A model generated the notes under the pieces. It was not told the origin of the DNA and did no database searches. It saw only the letters and a list, made by a program, of their open reading frames with translations. A stretch of 64,000 nt of DNA from Paragonimus westermani (Eukaryota; Platyhelminthes; Trematoda; Plagiorchiida; Troglotrematidae), in NCBI GenBank assembly GCA_008508345.1, contig QNGE01003510.1, positions 1-64,000 on the forward strand. Reading direction: 5' to 3'. A program made the position numbers and the translations under genes. Below, one piece after another: positions 24,494 to 36,700 of this stretch; the stretch's first letter is position 1, and each line of letters opens with the position of its first letter.

Positions 24494-25881
24494 ACTTAGT
24501 AATATATCCTGACAGACGGATTGATTAGTTAGCCCTCTTACTTTTTTGTTATAGAAGACCGATTCACGTCAGAAATTGGGTATCCATAAGCTACTACAAA
24601 ACGCACGTGTTTTAAATGTTTTGCGTCCCAGACAGTTACTAACTCGGTAGCGCACGAACCCACACCTCGTTCGAAATTCAGGCTGATTAGTTGCTTAATT
24701 ACCTGGTCACCATTCGACTTTGTCATGTCTTAAAGCAACCGGCAGTAATGCAAGTAGCTTGCAATTGGTGGTACTGTTACGATTAGCATCCCCAAAGTCT
24801 AACGATAACGTGCATGTCATTCAGGCTTTGAAAAGTCCGCCCCACCCCAGAGAGATCGATGAATTATTAAAGTGATCTACAAAACCCCGCAGTATGAGAT
24901 CAGAGACAAGATCATGAACGAGGACTTAACGCACAAAACATAGCTTTGGGAAACAACTGTTTTAGCGGCACCTGTATTGTGAGTACTGGATACAGACACT
25001 GGTAGTGAATACATCCAGGAACGTATTAACAAGGCTGATGGCATTCTTATTTGAGATGGCCATACGATGCAGCTGGCTGGTTGCTTGAGGGCTTCTGGTT
25101 TTAGAGGCTACAGTGCTGTAAAATAGTCCGCTGGTCAGATATGGTTGATTCCGACGTTTACCGTTCCGTACGGCGGTTATCACTCGGATGGGAACCTAAT
25201 AATATCCAGTCATTTACGGACTCTATCTACCGGGTACATAGTATTTGGCGACCGCCATACCGTGAACAAATACCGCGTGCAATGCCGAAGTGGGATTTCC
25301 GGTTCACTTTGAACATGTCTATTTAGCAACCGCAATCAGCATGAACTGTCACAGTGGAAAGAGAGACTCAGGAGGTGGTGAAGAAGGGGGAATCGTGGCG
25401 ATGTCTATCACATATGCGGAAGACCTAAACACTGGTGAAGATTTTGTCCACTTGGCAAGGATAATTCGTACCTGAGTAAACGTTTCACCGATTGCTTTTT
25501 GTCTGGGAAGGGAGATCCGGTAACAGGAGCAGTTGATAAGATAACAGTTCAGATTAGCTTATAAATCAATGGTAGCTCGGAGTACTGTTTGATTGGAATT
25601 GGTCGTTTGAATAGTCGGTGGGTTTGCCCTCAAAGTTGACGGCTCGGCAGAATATGGCGTCTGAATCAATGACCACGTAGTCAAGTAAACCTTCGCCATT
25701 CCCCCCCCCAAGCACGTCGGACCATACTAGGAGCGGATTTTCTTGACTGATCTGAGGCCGTTATTAATTTAAAGCATGATAAACCCGTAATGAAGTATGG
25801 AGTGATTCGATTAATGAGAAATTGCAAACCTCAACCCGGACAAATTGAAGTGAACGCACTCAAAACAATACCAACTTGTGA
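24494..25881. other. Stretch without recognisable feature
   Basis: Short open frames only, on both strands, without recognisable motifs. It separates the degraded Penelope fragment from the RTE tail. Confidence 0.5.
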
Positions 25882-26336
25882 CATCATCACAGACAGCGAT
25901 ACATCAGTGGTTACCCTAAAATGCTTAACTGTCACACAACCATGAAGAAAAAGCAAACCCTACATAGAAAGAGAGAAGGAAAAAGAATGGGATGGGAAGG
26001 GACCTAAGTACTGAAAATAACTACATCCATATTCAAACATTCAACATAAAGGTGCCTACACCTTGCAAACAAACGACCGAGCTGCAAGTGAGAGTAAAGC
26101 CTCATCAGCAAGACAACTTCCTTACGGCTTCCATTGCCCCGCGTCATTAAATGCACTCACTTCACACACAACTTCACAAACAACGACAACATTCAGGCCA
26201 CTGACCTCGACTAGCCGCCATCTCACTTACAGTCTCCAACTACCGACTCTGTGAGTCGCGAGGGCCCCAGCCCGGGAAACGAACTCGATCTACTGTGGAC
26301 AGCCCCTTGGTGAACTTCATTTCCCTACGCCAGGTG
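25882..26336 (-). mobile_element. RTE-type LINE, 5'-truncated copy, 3' tail only
   Basis: About 450 bases match the low-coordinate ends of the minus-strand RTE copies at 46461, 56245 and 60518. Shared blocks (plus strand) are ACATCAGTGGTT, GGTGCCTACACCTTGCA and TGCCCCGCGTCATTAAA. Because RTE coding lies on the minus strand at the other sites, this segment is the element's 3' untranslated end. ATC/CATC triplets at its low-coordinate end fit the short tandem 3' tails of RTE elements. Similarity ends at CTACGCCAGGT near 26335, where gypsy sequence begins, so the copy is truncated or abuts the gypsy. Confidence 0.7.
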
Positions 26337-28842
26337 ATACGTGAATTTCAGGAATTATTCACTACGGATCAGAATCCGTATGGCTATTGTGACTGGGCTG
26401 AACACGAAATCTCTATGGAGCCAAATCGATTCAGGCCATTTGGCTCCAGAAGAACCTCAAAACACACTCAATCCGAATAGAACGACAAGTGAGGGACATG
26501 CTCAAACAAGAAATCATCGAACAGGACGATAGCTCGATCAATTATTCCGTTTTGCTGGTCAGGAAACCCAATGGTAAATTTCGGTTTTGTCGAATTCATG
26601 CGGTTCAACGAGATTACGGTCAATAAGGTCTCAGAAGTCCCAGCGGTGACGAAGATTTTTGACAAGCTACAGAAAGCCAGGGTATTTGCAGTGTTGGATT
26701 TGTGGTTCGGATATTGGCAGGTTCCAATCAAACAATCGAACCGAGATAACACAGCATTCACAGTGAGAGGAAAGCAGTAGCGCTTCAAACGTATACCATT
26801 CGGGTTGTCAAGCGCCCCTTTCACGTTCAGACGACTGGTACAGAATGTGCTGGACAGATTGAGCAAAACCGTTGTCTATGGAGATGATACCGACATTTAA
26901 AGCGCGAATGAGGCAGAACATACAGTACACGCATCAGCTGTATCGCAGAAGATTTAACAAGCCGGCTCACGAACCGATAGACCAAAGTCTCAAATGGTGA
27001 AATAAACGGTAGTACTTCTCGGCCGCCAGGTCGGTCAGAGTAAGGTCTAGCCGCTGCTCGAAAACTGCTGGCGAACAAGGCCATCCCAGTGCCAACGTCG
27101 AACAGGACGCTGTGACAGTTGCTCGGTCGCGTTGGGTTCTACAGTCGTTTCATCAAGAACTTCCATGACCTCGCGAGTCCATTCCAAGAAATTCTGAAGA
27201 AAGGTTGTTAGTTTCACTGGTCAGAAAAAGCCCATCAAGCGTTTTTTGAGGTCCAACAATTGATGAAATGAGGACAGCCGACCCTGAAATTGCCAGTGAA
27301 TGGACAGAGCTTCATTGTCGCAACGAGTACGATTGATGTAGAAATCGGAGCTGTGCTAAAGCAGGAGGACAGTGTTGTCGAGTCTGCCAGTCGGGTACTA
27401 AGTCCCGCTGAACGAAACTACCCAGCGACAGAGGAGTGTTCGGCGATTGTATGGGCCTTGAAAAAACGGAAGCCGTACTTGCTCGTCTGACGTGTCTATG
27501 TGGAGACCGACCAGAAACCGTTGATGTGGATTAAATCGGCGAAGGACCCCTGCGGAAAACTGACTCGTTGGGCGTTACGACTACAGGAGTACTACTTCAC
27601 AATTCGCCAAGTAGTTGGAAAAAATCTCTGTTCTCGATTTGCTTTCACGAACGCAACACATGGATGAGGTCCACAAGGACGTGATCAGAGTTGACAGTGT
27701 TGAACTGGAGAGCGATCCCGGGAAGTTACAAGCAACACAGAGGATGGCTACGACGATCCGGGCGATGATTGACCAAATTCTCTCAGGAGGACAACCGCCG
27801 GAAGATGGGGTGAATCTGGAAGCGAAAGCTTTCAGAATGAAGAGTGATGCCAACAATCATGTGCGGGCTTGCCAGCAATGTCAGCTATTGAAGAACAATA
27901 ACCAGCCCAGTCAGTATCACACACAACCAATCCCGGCCAGTGAAATTGGGGAATTATGGTCGGTGGATGTGATGGGCTCCTTTTCAATAACCAATTTCGG
28001 AAATCAACACATTATAGTCATGACTGAACACTTCACAAGGTGGATCGAAGCAGCTGCCACACCCGATCAACGTATAAGCATCGTATGCATCGTTACAGAT
28101 CGCGGAATACTGCGAAGCATATCGACTGATCAAGAACACTGTTTCGAAAATGATGGGTGTGGGAATTGATCAGAGCGCTTGGGAATCAAGAAAATTCGCA
28201 CAACTCCTTCAGTCAAACTGATTGACGGGAATAAGCAATCTTACAACCAAGGAATGGTTGGCAGCGAAAGAACGCTGAGAAAAAACTCCACCATTGATTC
28301 CGTTGGCCCACGTTCGCTACAAGGAACAACGAAAACGTCGACATTCGAGCAAATGTATAGGCGCGTGCCACGCCTCCCAGTCGACCAGATTTGTTCGTAG
28401 GGAGAGCGACGGATGAACACGCGCGACTTAACAAATGTTCGAAGATTGGACAACCAAAACGTGACAAACACAAGAAACTTCCAAGGAGCAGTCAACTGCA
28501 AATTTACCGGGTCAAAATGCGGTGTTTGAACTTGGTTCGAAGATTAAATACAGAGACCGCCGGAGCCTGGGGGAAACAAGACCCGGGTCCGGGAAGTTGC
28601 TGGCAAAGTGGAGGGGACCGTATGTGGTAGTGGAACGTCGCGGCCCAGTGTATCTGATGAAGAATAAGAAAACTCGACATCGAGTGTACGAAAGCCAGCC
28701 TTCCAAATGGTGACATTTCAATCAGAAGAGAATGCACACCAGGTATGTCAACAGCACCGAAGCCGGCAAGCAGATTGTCGAGAGAACGAAGAGAACCTGA
28801 ACAGCTCTTCTTGTAACTAGAACAATCTTTGCAGGGGGAGGA
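26337..28842 (+). mobile_element. Ty3/gypsy retrotransposon pol remnant
   Basis: A broken gypsy polyprotein runs left to right: RT (NEITVNKVSEVPAVTKIFD, ARVFAVLDLWFGYWQVPI, then FKRIPFGLSSAPFTF and the catalytic YGDD at 26877-26888), RNase H (about 27.28-27.6 kb, GAVLKQED and TDQKPLMWI), integrase (CQQCQ zinc-finger half, ELWSVDVMGSF with the first catalytic Asp, LGIKKIRTTP) and an integrase C-terminal fold (KWRGPYVVVERRGPVYLM, about 28.6 kb). RT has in-frame stops at 26778 (TAG) and 26898 (TAA), and later domains sit in other frames. Gag and the 5' LTR are missing; the 5' side abuts an RTE tail. A purine-rich tract (GGGGGAGGAC, about 28833) precedes the 3' LTR. Confidence 0.9.
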
Positions 28843-29172
28843 CTATAGCGAGGACGAGTGGTCGCACTGTACTACTCACACCACTACTATTCAGTAGCGA
28901 GGCAGGAGCATGGATTTTGACATCGAAATAGCCGTGGGAAAAATACACGAATGAACATTAGAGTGCAGCATCGCATGAAATGGCTCTTGTTACATAAAGG
29001 AACTGAGCACTGGCGTCCGTGGCTACTGTGACTTTCTGAGATCAGTGTCGTGTGCAGATGAGTGTTTTGTTTGTAGTCCCGTTGAAATGCATAACCCACC
29101 GATTGGTGTTCCGAATAACTAGCCCTTGTGCCATCCGCGCTCTTGGCATACAACACTAGTTCAACTATGATG
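28843..29172 (+). repeat. 3' LTR of the gypsy element
   Basis: It follows the polypurine tract directly and aligns over about 300 bases with the solo LTR at 17559-17855. The first bases read TATAGCGAGGAC, where the solo copy has TGTGGTGAAGG, so the TG terminus may have mutated to TA. The right end (about 29150-29172) is approximate. Confidence 0.65.
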
Positions 29173-29629
29173 ACTCCGTTATCATTACGACCAAGTGAGG
29201 TTTCGTTTCATAAGTCAGTAACATATTTTTCGCTACTTAAAATGTAATCAATCTTGGGGAACGGTTGCAAGACTCTTAACGGCATGAACCCTGCAATATT
29301 TCCAGTTAGGTTAGCATTCGTGACTGTACCGTAGAAATCCGAAGACAATGCAAGCTGCGCAATCAACCTCAGGATAATAGAAGTAACTCATGAGTGATAG
29401 CTTTGAGGAAGGCACAGAAAGTGAGGAGGGTAAGTGAAATGATATAACTGTTCCATTTCAGACAGCAAAACCAGCGACAAGCTAATCAGTGACATTTATT
29501 TCAGTAAGAATTAACCGCAACGAACGGTCGACATTAGAAAACCGGGTATCTAGTATAAATTCATACTAGACCGATCGCTAGGGAAAACCTGAGAAGCAGA
29601 GTAGGGAGAGGTTTGTCGATAAGTTGTAT

Positions 29630-29992
29630 CTCAGAAATGGAAGAACAATGTTCAATGCCAAACCTTCCATCATTTGTGTATTCTTATGTGAGTGCGGGGT
29701 CACTCGCGTAGACAGAACGGGGCAGCAATTATTCAGTCAAGTCGATGAACAGTTTGGGTGCGTAAAATGCCCATGGCCAGAACATGATACGACACAAGCA
29801 ATCAACGTCGTCGATCGCTCGACACTTGTTGAAATATCGACCTCAAATGAATCTGGAGGAAGTCTTCGAGATGTATCGCGCAATAAAAATCAAAGAGTAT
29901 TAAGGTTCATGCAGACGGTAGCAACGGACAAGTGGAAACCATTCTTCAGAACACATGAGGACTTGTTTAACAGTAACAGATTGCCTTCATAA
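29630..29992 (+). mobile_element. Penelope-like element, GIY-YIG C-terminal fragment
   Basis: A 122-codon open frame contains FLCECGVTRVDRTGQQLF followed by a VDE motif. This aligns with the Penelope endonuclease pattern C-x-C-x-x-x-Y-V-G-R-T-x-x-x-L-x-x-R-x-x-E-H. Later residues (NQRVLRFM) fit the C-terminal part. The key Tyr-Val-Gly is changed to Arg-Val-Asp and the final His of EH is lost, so the nuclease is inactive. No RT part remains upstream. It lies just downstream of the gypsy 3' LTR and about 360 bases beyond the DHODH stop codon. Confidence 0.5.
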
Positions 29993-30353
29993 ATGGTTCG
30001 TATGATGTGCAAGTACGATTGCTCATTTCGTTGTTTTGCCTGGCAAAGTCCATTGAAATTTGCTTTATACTCCCTACAGACCGTAGTATGTACCCAGTAA
30101 CATGCAAGGAAATATGCTCGAGAGATAATCTGTGCAAAAAAAGCTTTTTCTGAATTTTGCTCGAACAATAATAAAAAAAACTAATACTTTGTCCGAACAG
30201 CACCTTATACGGATCGATAAATGAATGGTGATATTGTCAAAATGGCAGTAGTTCGCATGGTTTACACCAAAAGCATTTCATTTGAAAGTGGAGTTGTTCT
30301 TCAGAAAAAGGATAAATCATTTTCCACGCGCTCTATAACATGCTATTTTTTAA

Positions 30354-30719
30354 TTACGATTCAACCGTGGGCTCCTTCAGCTCGTCCAATCCGTGAACCA
30401 CGCGGCTGACGACCGGTGGTCCCTGGTAGATCATACTCGTGTACAACTGAACCAACGATGCTCCGGCGTTTAATTTCTCGACCGCGTCCTCTGTACTGCT
30501 AATCCCGCCGACGCCTATAAGAGGCAGCTGGCCACGTGTGAGAGCAGACACTCGAGCCAAGCATGCGGTGGATTTCTCGAATAATGGTCTACCACTCAAA
30601 CCACCCCAGACGGCATCAACGGATGTGACATCCGGAGTGACTGGCGCTGCACCACAAGCAGCTGCCTGTGCGTAAGAAGCAAGCGTTGTATTTGAAACGA
30701 TCAGACCATCTACACGAGT
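30354..30719 (-). CDS. DHODH: DHODH exon 5, terminal
   Basis: Residues 264-384 and the TAA stop (30354-30356). The acceptor is TCTTCTCCTCATTGTAG. Using this AG rather than a second one 8 bases downstream keeps the frame ([12 protein letters not shown]). It encodes [16 protein letters not shown] and the FMN phosphate loop GASLVQLYT. No AATAAA is obvious within the first 100 bases after the stop. Confidence 0.96.
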   Translation of the reverse strand, partial: TRVDGLIVSNTTLASYAQAAACGAAPVTPDVTSVDAVWGGLSGRPLFEKSTACLARVSALTRGQLPLIGVGGISSTEDAVEKLNAGASLVQLYTSMIYQGPPVVSRVVHGLDELKEPTVES

Positions 30720-33700
30720 CTACAATGAGGAGAAGAAAACAAATGTGTTTGAAACAGTTCATATTTTTGAATGCTAGACTCAGGTATAATCCGATTTTGC
30801 GAACAGCGAAAAGAACACTCAAGGCAAAGCGAACTCTGATCAGAGGCTATCACATGCATACCAGTCACCACCACAAATGTTGCTCAATCCACAAAATAAG
30901 ATCGGTGGTTGTTCACAATGAGGTTAAAACAGGTAGGCACACAGCTAAACAGATAGGAAGAAAATATCAACCTTTATATTCCAATTTGGATAAAACTACA
31001 CTAGAGTAAAGTAATTATTTTAAGTAAACGATACAATATCAGAGCATCAGTGCCGAACTACTCAGTACTACCTCACGGTAACTAACTGAACACCACACCG
31101 ACTGTTCGTGACAGCTTGGCCATCATCTAAATTATGGTATGAATGCCAAAATCGCTGACTTCCAATTTCGAGTACATGGTGTCAGGGTGACGATGAAGCG
31201 ACAAACTGTCACTCCAGTTAGCACCACCATTATCCTACGACAAAAGGAATACTGCGGACGTCTAACAGTCGTCAAACAGGAAAGGTTTATCCTATCTGAT
31301 AACCTACAGAGACTCAAGATTCTAAATCCGGCCCCAGTGCTTTTTGGTGTTATCCGGATTTACTGGGCACCTGCCACATCTCCCCCACAGAGGTTGCAGA
31401 GCGATAAAGAACATTCCGCTTGAGAGGTGACTGTGATGTAATTAGGCATTGTCTGACGGATAAGCGACCTCGTGCGTGAAGCAGTAGTACTACCAGAACA
31501 CGAAAAACTCACGTTCGATAGCAAATCTCCTATTACACGCTGTACAAAATCTTTTACGACAGTTCCAGACGCCCCAACAGCTTGTAAACACCTCTTATCT
31601 CCACCTTGGACGAATCCCGGAGGAAGCGTACCAATCACCGACTCCAGCGGATAGGAAAGGTGCACCGCGCACTTTGAACAGCTTGACTTCACTCGAGGCA
31701 TGTTCCGGCAATGGCTGTCAACAACGACAGACAAGCCTCACAACAATCCTGTAGATCTTGGACTGTTTGGATGGGTAGACTTGTTTTACCAGATTGGCCC
31801 CATCTCGTCAAAGAAGACATGTACGTTCACACACTTTTCGACGTTTCCCAGCTGATCGGTCAAGTGAATCGAGTTGAGAGATCTCTCAATAATGTACTGT
31901 GCACTGATTCGACACGGGTACATAACCACAACCATTATTAACACAGTTTTAAGCACTGACTGACACCTCTGTCTTTGGCAGCCACCATATATGAGGACTT
32001 GCACATGCCTGTGGATGGACCTACGCCGATGAAATGCGCGCACATGTGCACGTAAGCATCTTGCCTTCTGACCCAATCAATTCAGTGAATCATCAGTTGC
32101 ACTCATATCAGTTGGTGATGATCGGTTTTGTTTTATTCGGTCGTTATTCAATGGCAACTGCGTTCAGACAACAGTGGTACTAGGCTCCGTGCCAAAGCTT
32201 CAATCAATTGTGAGTGATAGTGAAAACAACAACAGTATTCAGCATAAATATCTACCATCGCCTGACAAACATACTGAAATGGCACAAAGTGAATCATGTG
32301 TTAGATGGGAATGAGGGGATAAACTGTCCAACCCAAAACAGCGAATGCGAAGTATAAAAAAAAGCTGTGATCCTAACGCCACAGTGCGTCAGTAACGACC
32401 AAAGCGTGTCAACAACTTAACTAACACAATTGTAACCATAACGAACTTACCGACGGATTCATAGCAACCTCCACAATTTCTTCCAAACACTGATCACTTT
32501 CATCGGGAGATATTTTCAACAAAATCGGCGTACGTTTACTCAGTTGGGAACGGGCTTTCAGGACCTGTGATCGGTAGACAACTAGGAATCACATGAAGGA
32601 AAAAACGTTCGCGAGAATAGACCAACAGAAGACACACAGTAGACCGTCCGGGAAAGTGTTCAGCCGAGAATCCAGGAAACTCATACTTGTGGAAATAAGA
32701 ATTGATTGAAAGAGTGTGGAGAAAAAAGGGTTCTAGCTATCGACCTCAAAAATCACTACCGTGCGTTTAAGCGCACTGAGTACAATCGCTCGACAAGTCT
32801 TTTTCCACTAAGATATGAAACCCATTCTGAATTGTCGAGACGGGAAACACATCTTAGCACTACGAAAACACAAATGTGTTGCACATGGGACGAACATAAA
32901 TAGGGAAAAAGGAGGTCACTCACTGTAGTTTGAACACACTGAATATTTCCATTCAATTATGAACCCGTTCTCATTCTTATTTAAATGGCTGTAGCCACTA
33001 CAGTGGTGATACGCCAGATTACTGAGGAAGCAGGTTCTGCTCATCAAGTCCCTCACAAACAACTGGTACACTCACCTGTTCAGTACGTTTAACCTTACTG
33101 ATGAGTAGTAGTGGATTTTGGTTTTCACATAACCTGAACATCACTAACAAATGATTACAGCTATCGCATTCCCACAGAAGTCCCGGTCATCCCCTTTTGA
33201 AGAGAAGCACTAGTCTCGAGTTTTGCTGTTTTCAAGCACTCCTGACGAGCTCCAGCAAGAGTGGAACTGGAGTTTAGTGCTTCTTTTCAAAAGGGGCCGA
33301 CTGGGAAGTCTATGGGAATGCCATCCTTGTGGTCGTTTGTTGCTGATGTTCAAGTTATACTCACATTTAGTCGGACAGATGTGACAAGGATGTACAATAG
33401 TGCATACTCGAGTTAAAGAAAGACCTATGGAGGGCTGGATTGCGGTATGAGATGGCAACTTCCACACGATGGAAAACGAGATCAGCCATTCCTTAACTCC
33501 ACCGCCGATCAATAATCGTGGAGCATCCAATGTGCCACAGAGAACGATCACAAATAACTTAATGCCCCAAACAAGTGAGAAGTTTTCCAACGTGATATAA
33601 TTTTCCAACATCTTTAATTCATCAGACAAGCCCCAGTGTTTCGTATATAGGTGTATCACTAACAAGCTCTAATTTTATGAGAAGAACCATCAAAAGGCAC

Positions 33701-36700
33701 TAAGTAGTGTAGGAATTAGTGAACCGTCAATATAGTCTTTTTACTCTGTGTAAAGATGGACAGTTTCACTTCACAACTTCCACGTCCTTTGAGTCAACAG
33801 AACAAGATAAATATTCCAAAGTAATTCGCTCTCCTGATGAATCTGAAAGCAATAAGACGCAAACCACGTGACGTTCTCCGGGGTAGCATTTCGCATAATG
33901 TGACCATACATGGACATGTAAGTGATTTTCAAACATAAGCGTTTCGCCTGAAAGCCACAATTTTGTGGAGGAAACGCGTAGAAATTCAGTCCACTTCGAA
34001 TTAGGATAGCATAACTAGTAGGTGCTTTTGGTCGGAAGTAACCGCAAGCATATAACTGACTTCGTGACTGTTGCCACCCATCAAATAAACAGGGAAACGG
34101 TACACTCAACGGTTCAGTGTTTCAAGTAAACTATATCGAGTGTAGTAAGATATTCGCACCAAATTTAGTACGAATGAAGTTGAATAGTTTGAGCGTCGTG
34201 TTTAACATGTTATTGATGAACAGATTGGGAATAACACAACGTCTGTCAATGTGATTTCGATTACAACACTCCTGAGGAAGGCCACCCGAGGTGGTTGAAA
34301 CGCAGAGTATTACAACTTGCTCGTAACGTTGTGTTATTCCCAATCTGTTTATCCATATCGAGTGTAATTCATAACCCAACATTGTACGCTATTGCTGTTT
34401 TACTACATGAGAAATTACGTTGTACAAATACAGATTACACTACGATTTCGTTGGCTGACGTGCTGCGGTATTACTACCTCGTAGAAATTAGCTCTGGGTT
34501 TGAACTAAGTACATTTCCGATTACTATTGCATATTTCGAATTGCCACACAACCCCCCTTCCACTTTCTTTGTTGTCTGATGTTACCATCCGTTTCGCTTC
34601 ACGACAGATTTGCACACATCTAAACCTTCATCAAGCGTTTACCAGGTGCACAGCTAAGAGTAAAACCGTATAAGGACTTTAAAACTAAGCTCGTGCACAC
34701 TCGCTCAAGATGCACTTCTTACGTGCTTTTGCACACAGACAAAAACGATTGGTGAACCAAAATAAGGGTTGATCAGCAGCTCTGCGTTGTGAGAGACTGC
34801 GAGTCTCGATATCTTATTAGAGTAAACTGGACCGTATGGAGATCACACAGTCCTCAGACCCATCCGCTTGGAGAGTGAAACAAGCCTGGCTTTTTATCCC
34901 AGAAAATCTGCACCAACTCGCTACCTTAAGATATAGGCTTTTCAGCAAAATGCTGTGGACCGAGACTCAAATCGTCTTTCTATATGGGCTTGGACCATTT
35001 GGTCGTGATCTTAGGTTATATACAACCAACGTTTTTGTATAATAACTACACTAACACTGCGTCAGTCGTCTCACACAGTATACAAAGTCATTCTATCTGA
35101 TGCATACAGTAAGGTAATTAAGTAAGAATACGATACTGTAGAACCATCTCTACCGTCCAGGTTGGTCTTTCTTCTCTGTACACGAACGGAAAGACTTCGT
35201 TTTAAAATGCCAGTAGATGTGAGCATTCCACAGCAGGCTACACTATCTCGTACACTTAACACGTTGACAGTCGATGTCCATTGCGCTCCGGAAAGTGAAA
35301 TTCAGGATAGCAGTCAGCGGACTGGACTGACAACACTAACACTCTCTATCAGACTTCAGTGTCACATATTGACATAGATGGTTGGGTCATGTTCCAGGGA
35401 TGCCAGCTAGTCGTCTGCCACACATTGCCGATGTTGCGGTCGATTGACGTTAGAAATGAGGTGGACACATAATGACCTGACGGAGAAAAATAATGTCATC
35501 CACCAACAGGTTGACCACTGAAAGTCGAGTTGGTCTCTTGGGATGGGAACTTTGCGACATACAGAGTCGTGACTAGAGACGCTGAGACAGCGGTTAATCG
35601 GGTTTAGTGAAGTGAATGCTGTTCTTACTTGATCGAGTTGTCTGTGAAATAAATGCACTTAATGATGTGGGCCACTGAAAACCATCTTGCAATGAGAGCC
35701 GACATGTGTACATGGTATAGGCACTTGAAATTTGAATGCCTGATTATGAATGTAGCCATTTTTAGCAGTAAGGTCCCCTTCCCTTCTGCTTTCTGTCTTC
35801 CTGTTAGAAATCTGTTTTCCTTCTCAATAGTTGTATGACAGGTGAACAACAGGGAAAAATACTGATCTGTCACTGCTCAAGCAAGTTGTACAGATGATAG
35901 CAACATACCACGGTCAATTGTCAGTGGGATTTTGGTTTAAATATAAAATGAGCATCACCGACAACTGATCGCAGCTGTCCACTCAGATAGACTTTCTAGT
36001 CAGCCTCTTTAGAAAAGAAGCGTTAGACTGGAGTTTCGCTCTCGTTAGAGCAGCTCGTCAATGGTGTATAGCTTTGCCACGGCCGAGAGTGGAACTCCAG
36101 TCATGCTTTCACGAGGGAATCGTGTTGATCAGTGAGTCACTGATCGCAAATTAGGCACGACTGAATCACTATATGTGAACGTTCAGTCACATTCGTTTGT
36201 GAGTAATGCTCAAATTGCCTGATCGCCCCTACAGCAGAAATAGTAACTGTCCTGTTAACTCCAATCGATAACTACTCGCCTTGGACTTCACTCCACATTA
36301 AGCTTACAGAAATCACTGACTTGTTGAGCGATATTTTGGTTACTGATGAGTAGTACGGAATTTCGGTTTTGTATAGACTGAACATCACCCCCAATCGCGG
36401 TTGTCGAATTTCGAAATGAGTCGACTGGAAAGTCTATGGGAATGCGAAAGCTGTGGTTAATCGTAGATGACGTTAAATTTATACTCGAGGTTCTGGTTTA
36501 GTTAGGTGGCACTTTTCGGATTTTTATCACAAGGGTGCAGGATACAAATGTGTAAACATTCACGGACCGTAAGAAGTGGTTGATCACAGAAAGCGCTGAA
36601 CGTCTCACCATCCAGTAATGCCAGAATTCCGTGTCTAGCCTAGTGCGAACGTGCAGAGTGTGGTGTACATTCGGTCTGTCGGAATACATACGTGAGCACA

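Noticed and set aside
31360..31734. 124-codon minus-strand frame in DHODH intron 4
   Set aside because: Same strand as DHODH, but it does not fit between exons 4 and 5, which align directly with the family. No motif recognised; possibly an unknown element.
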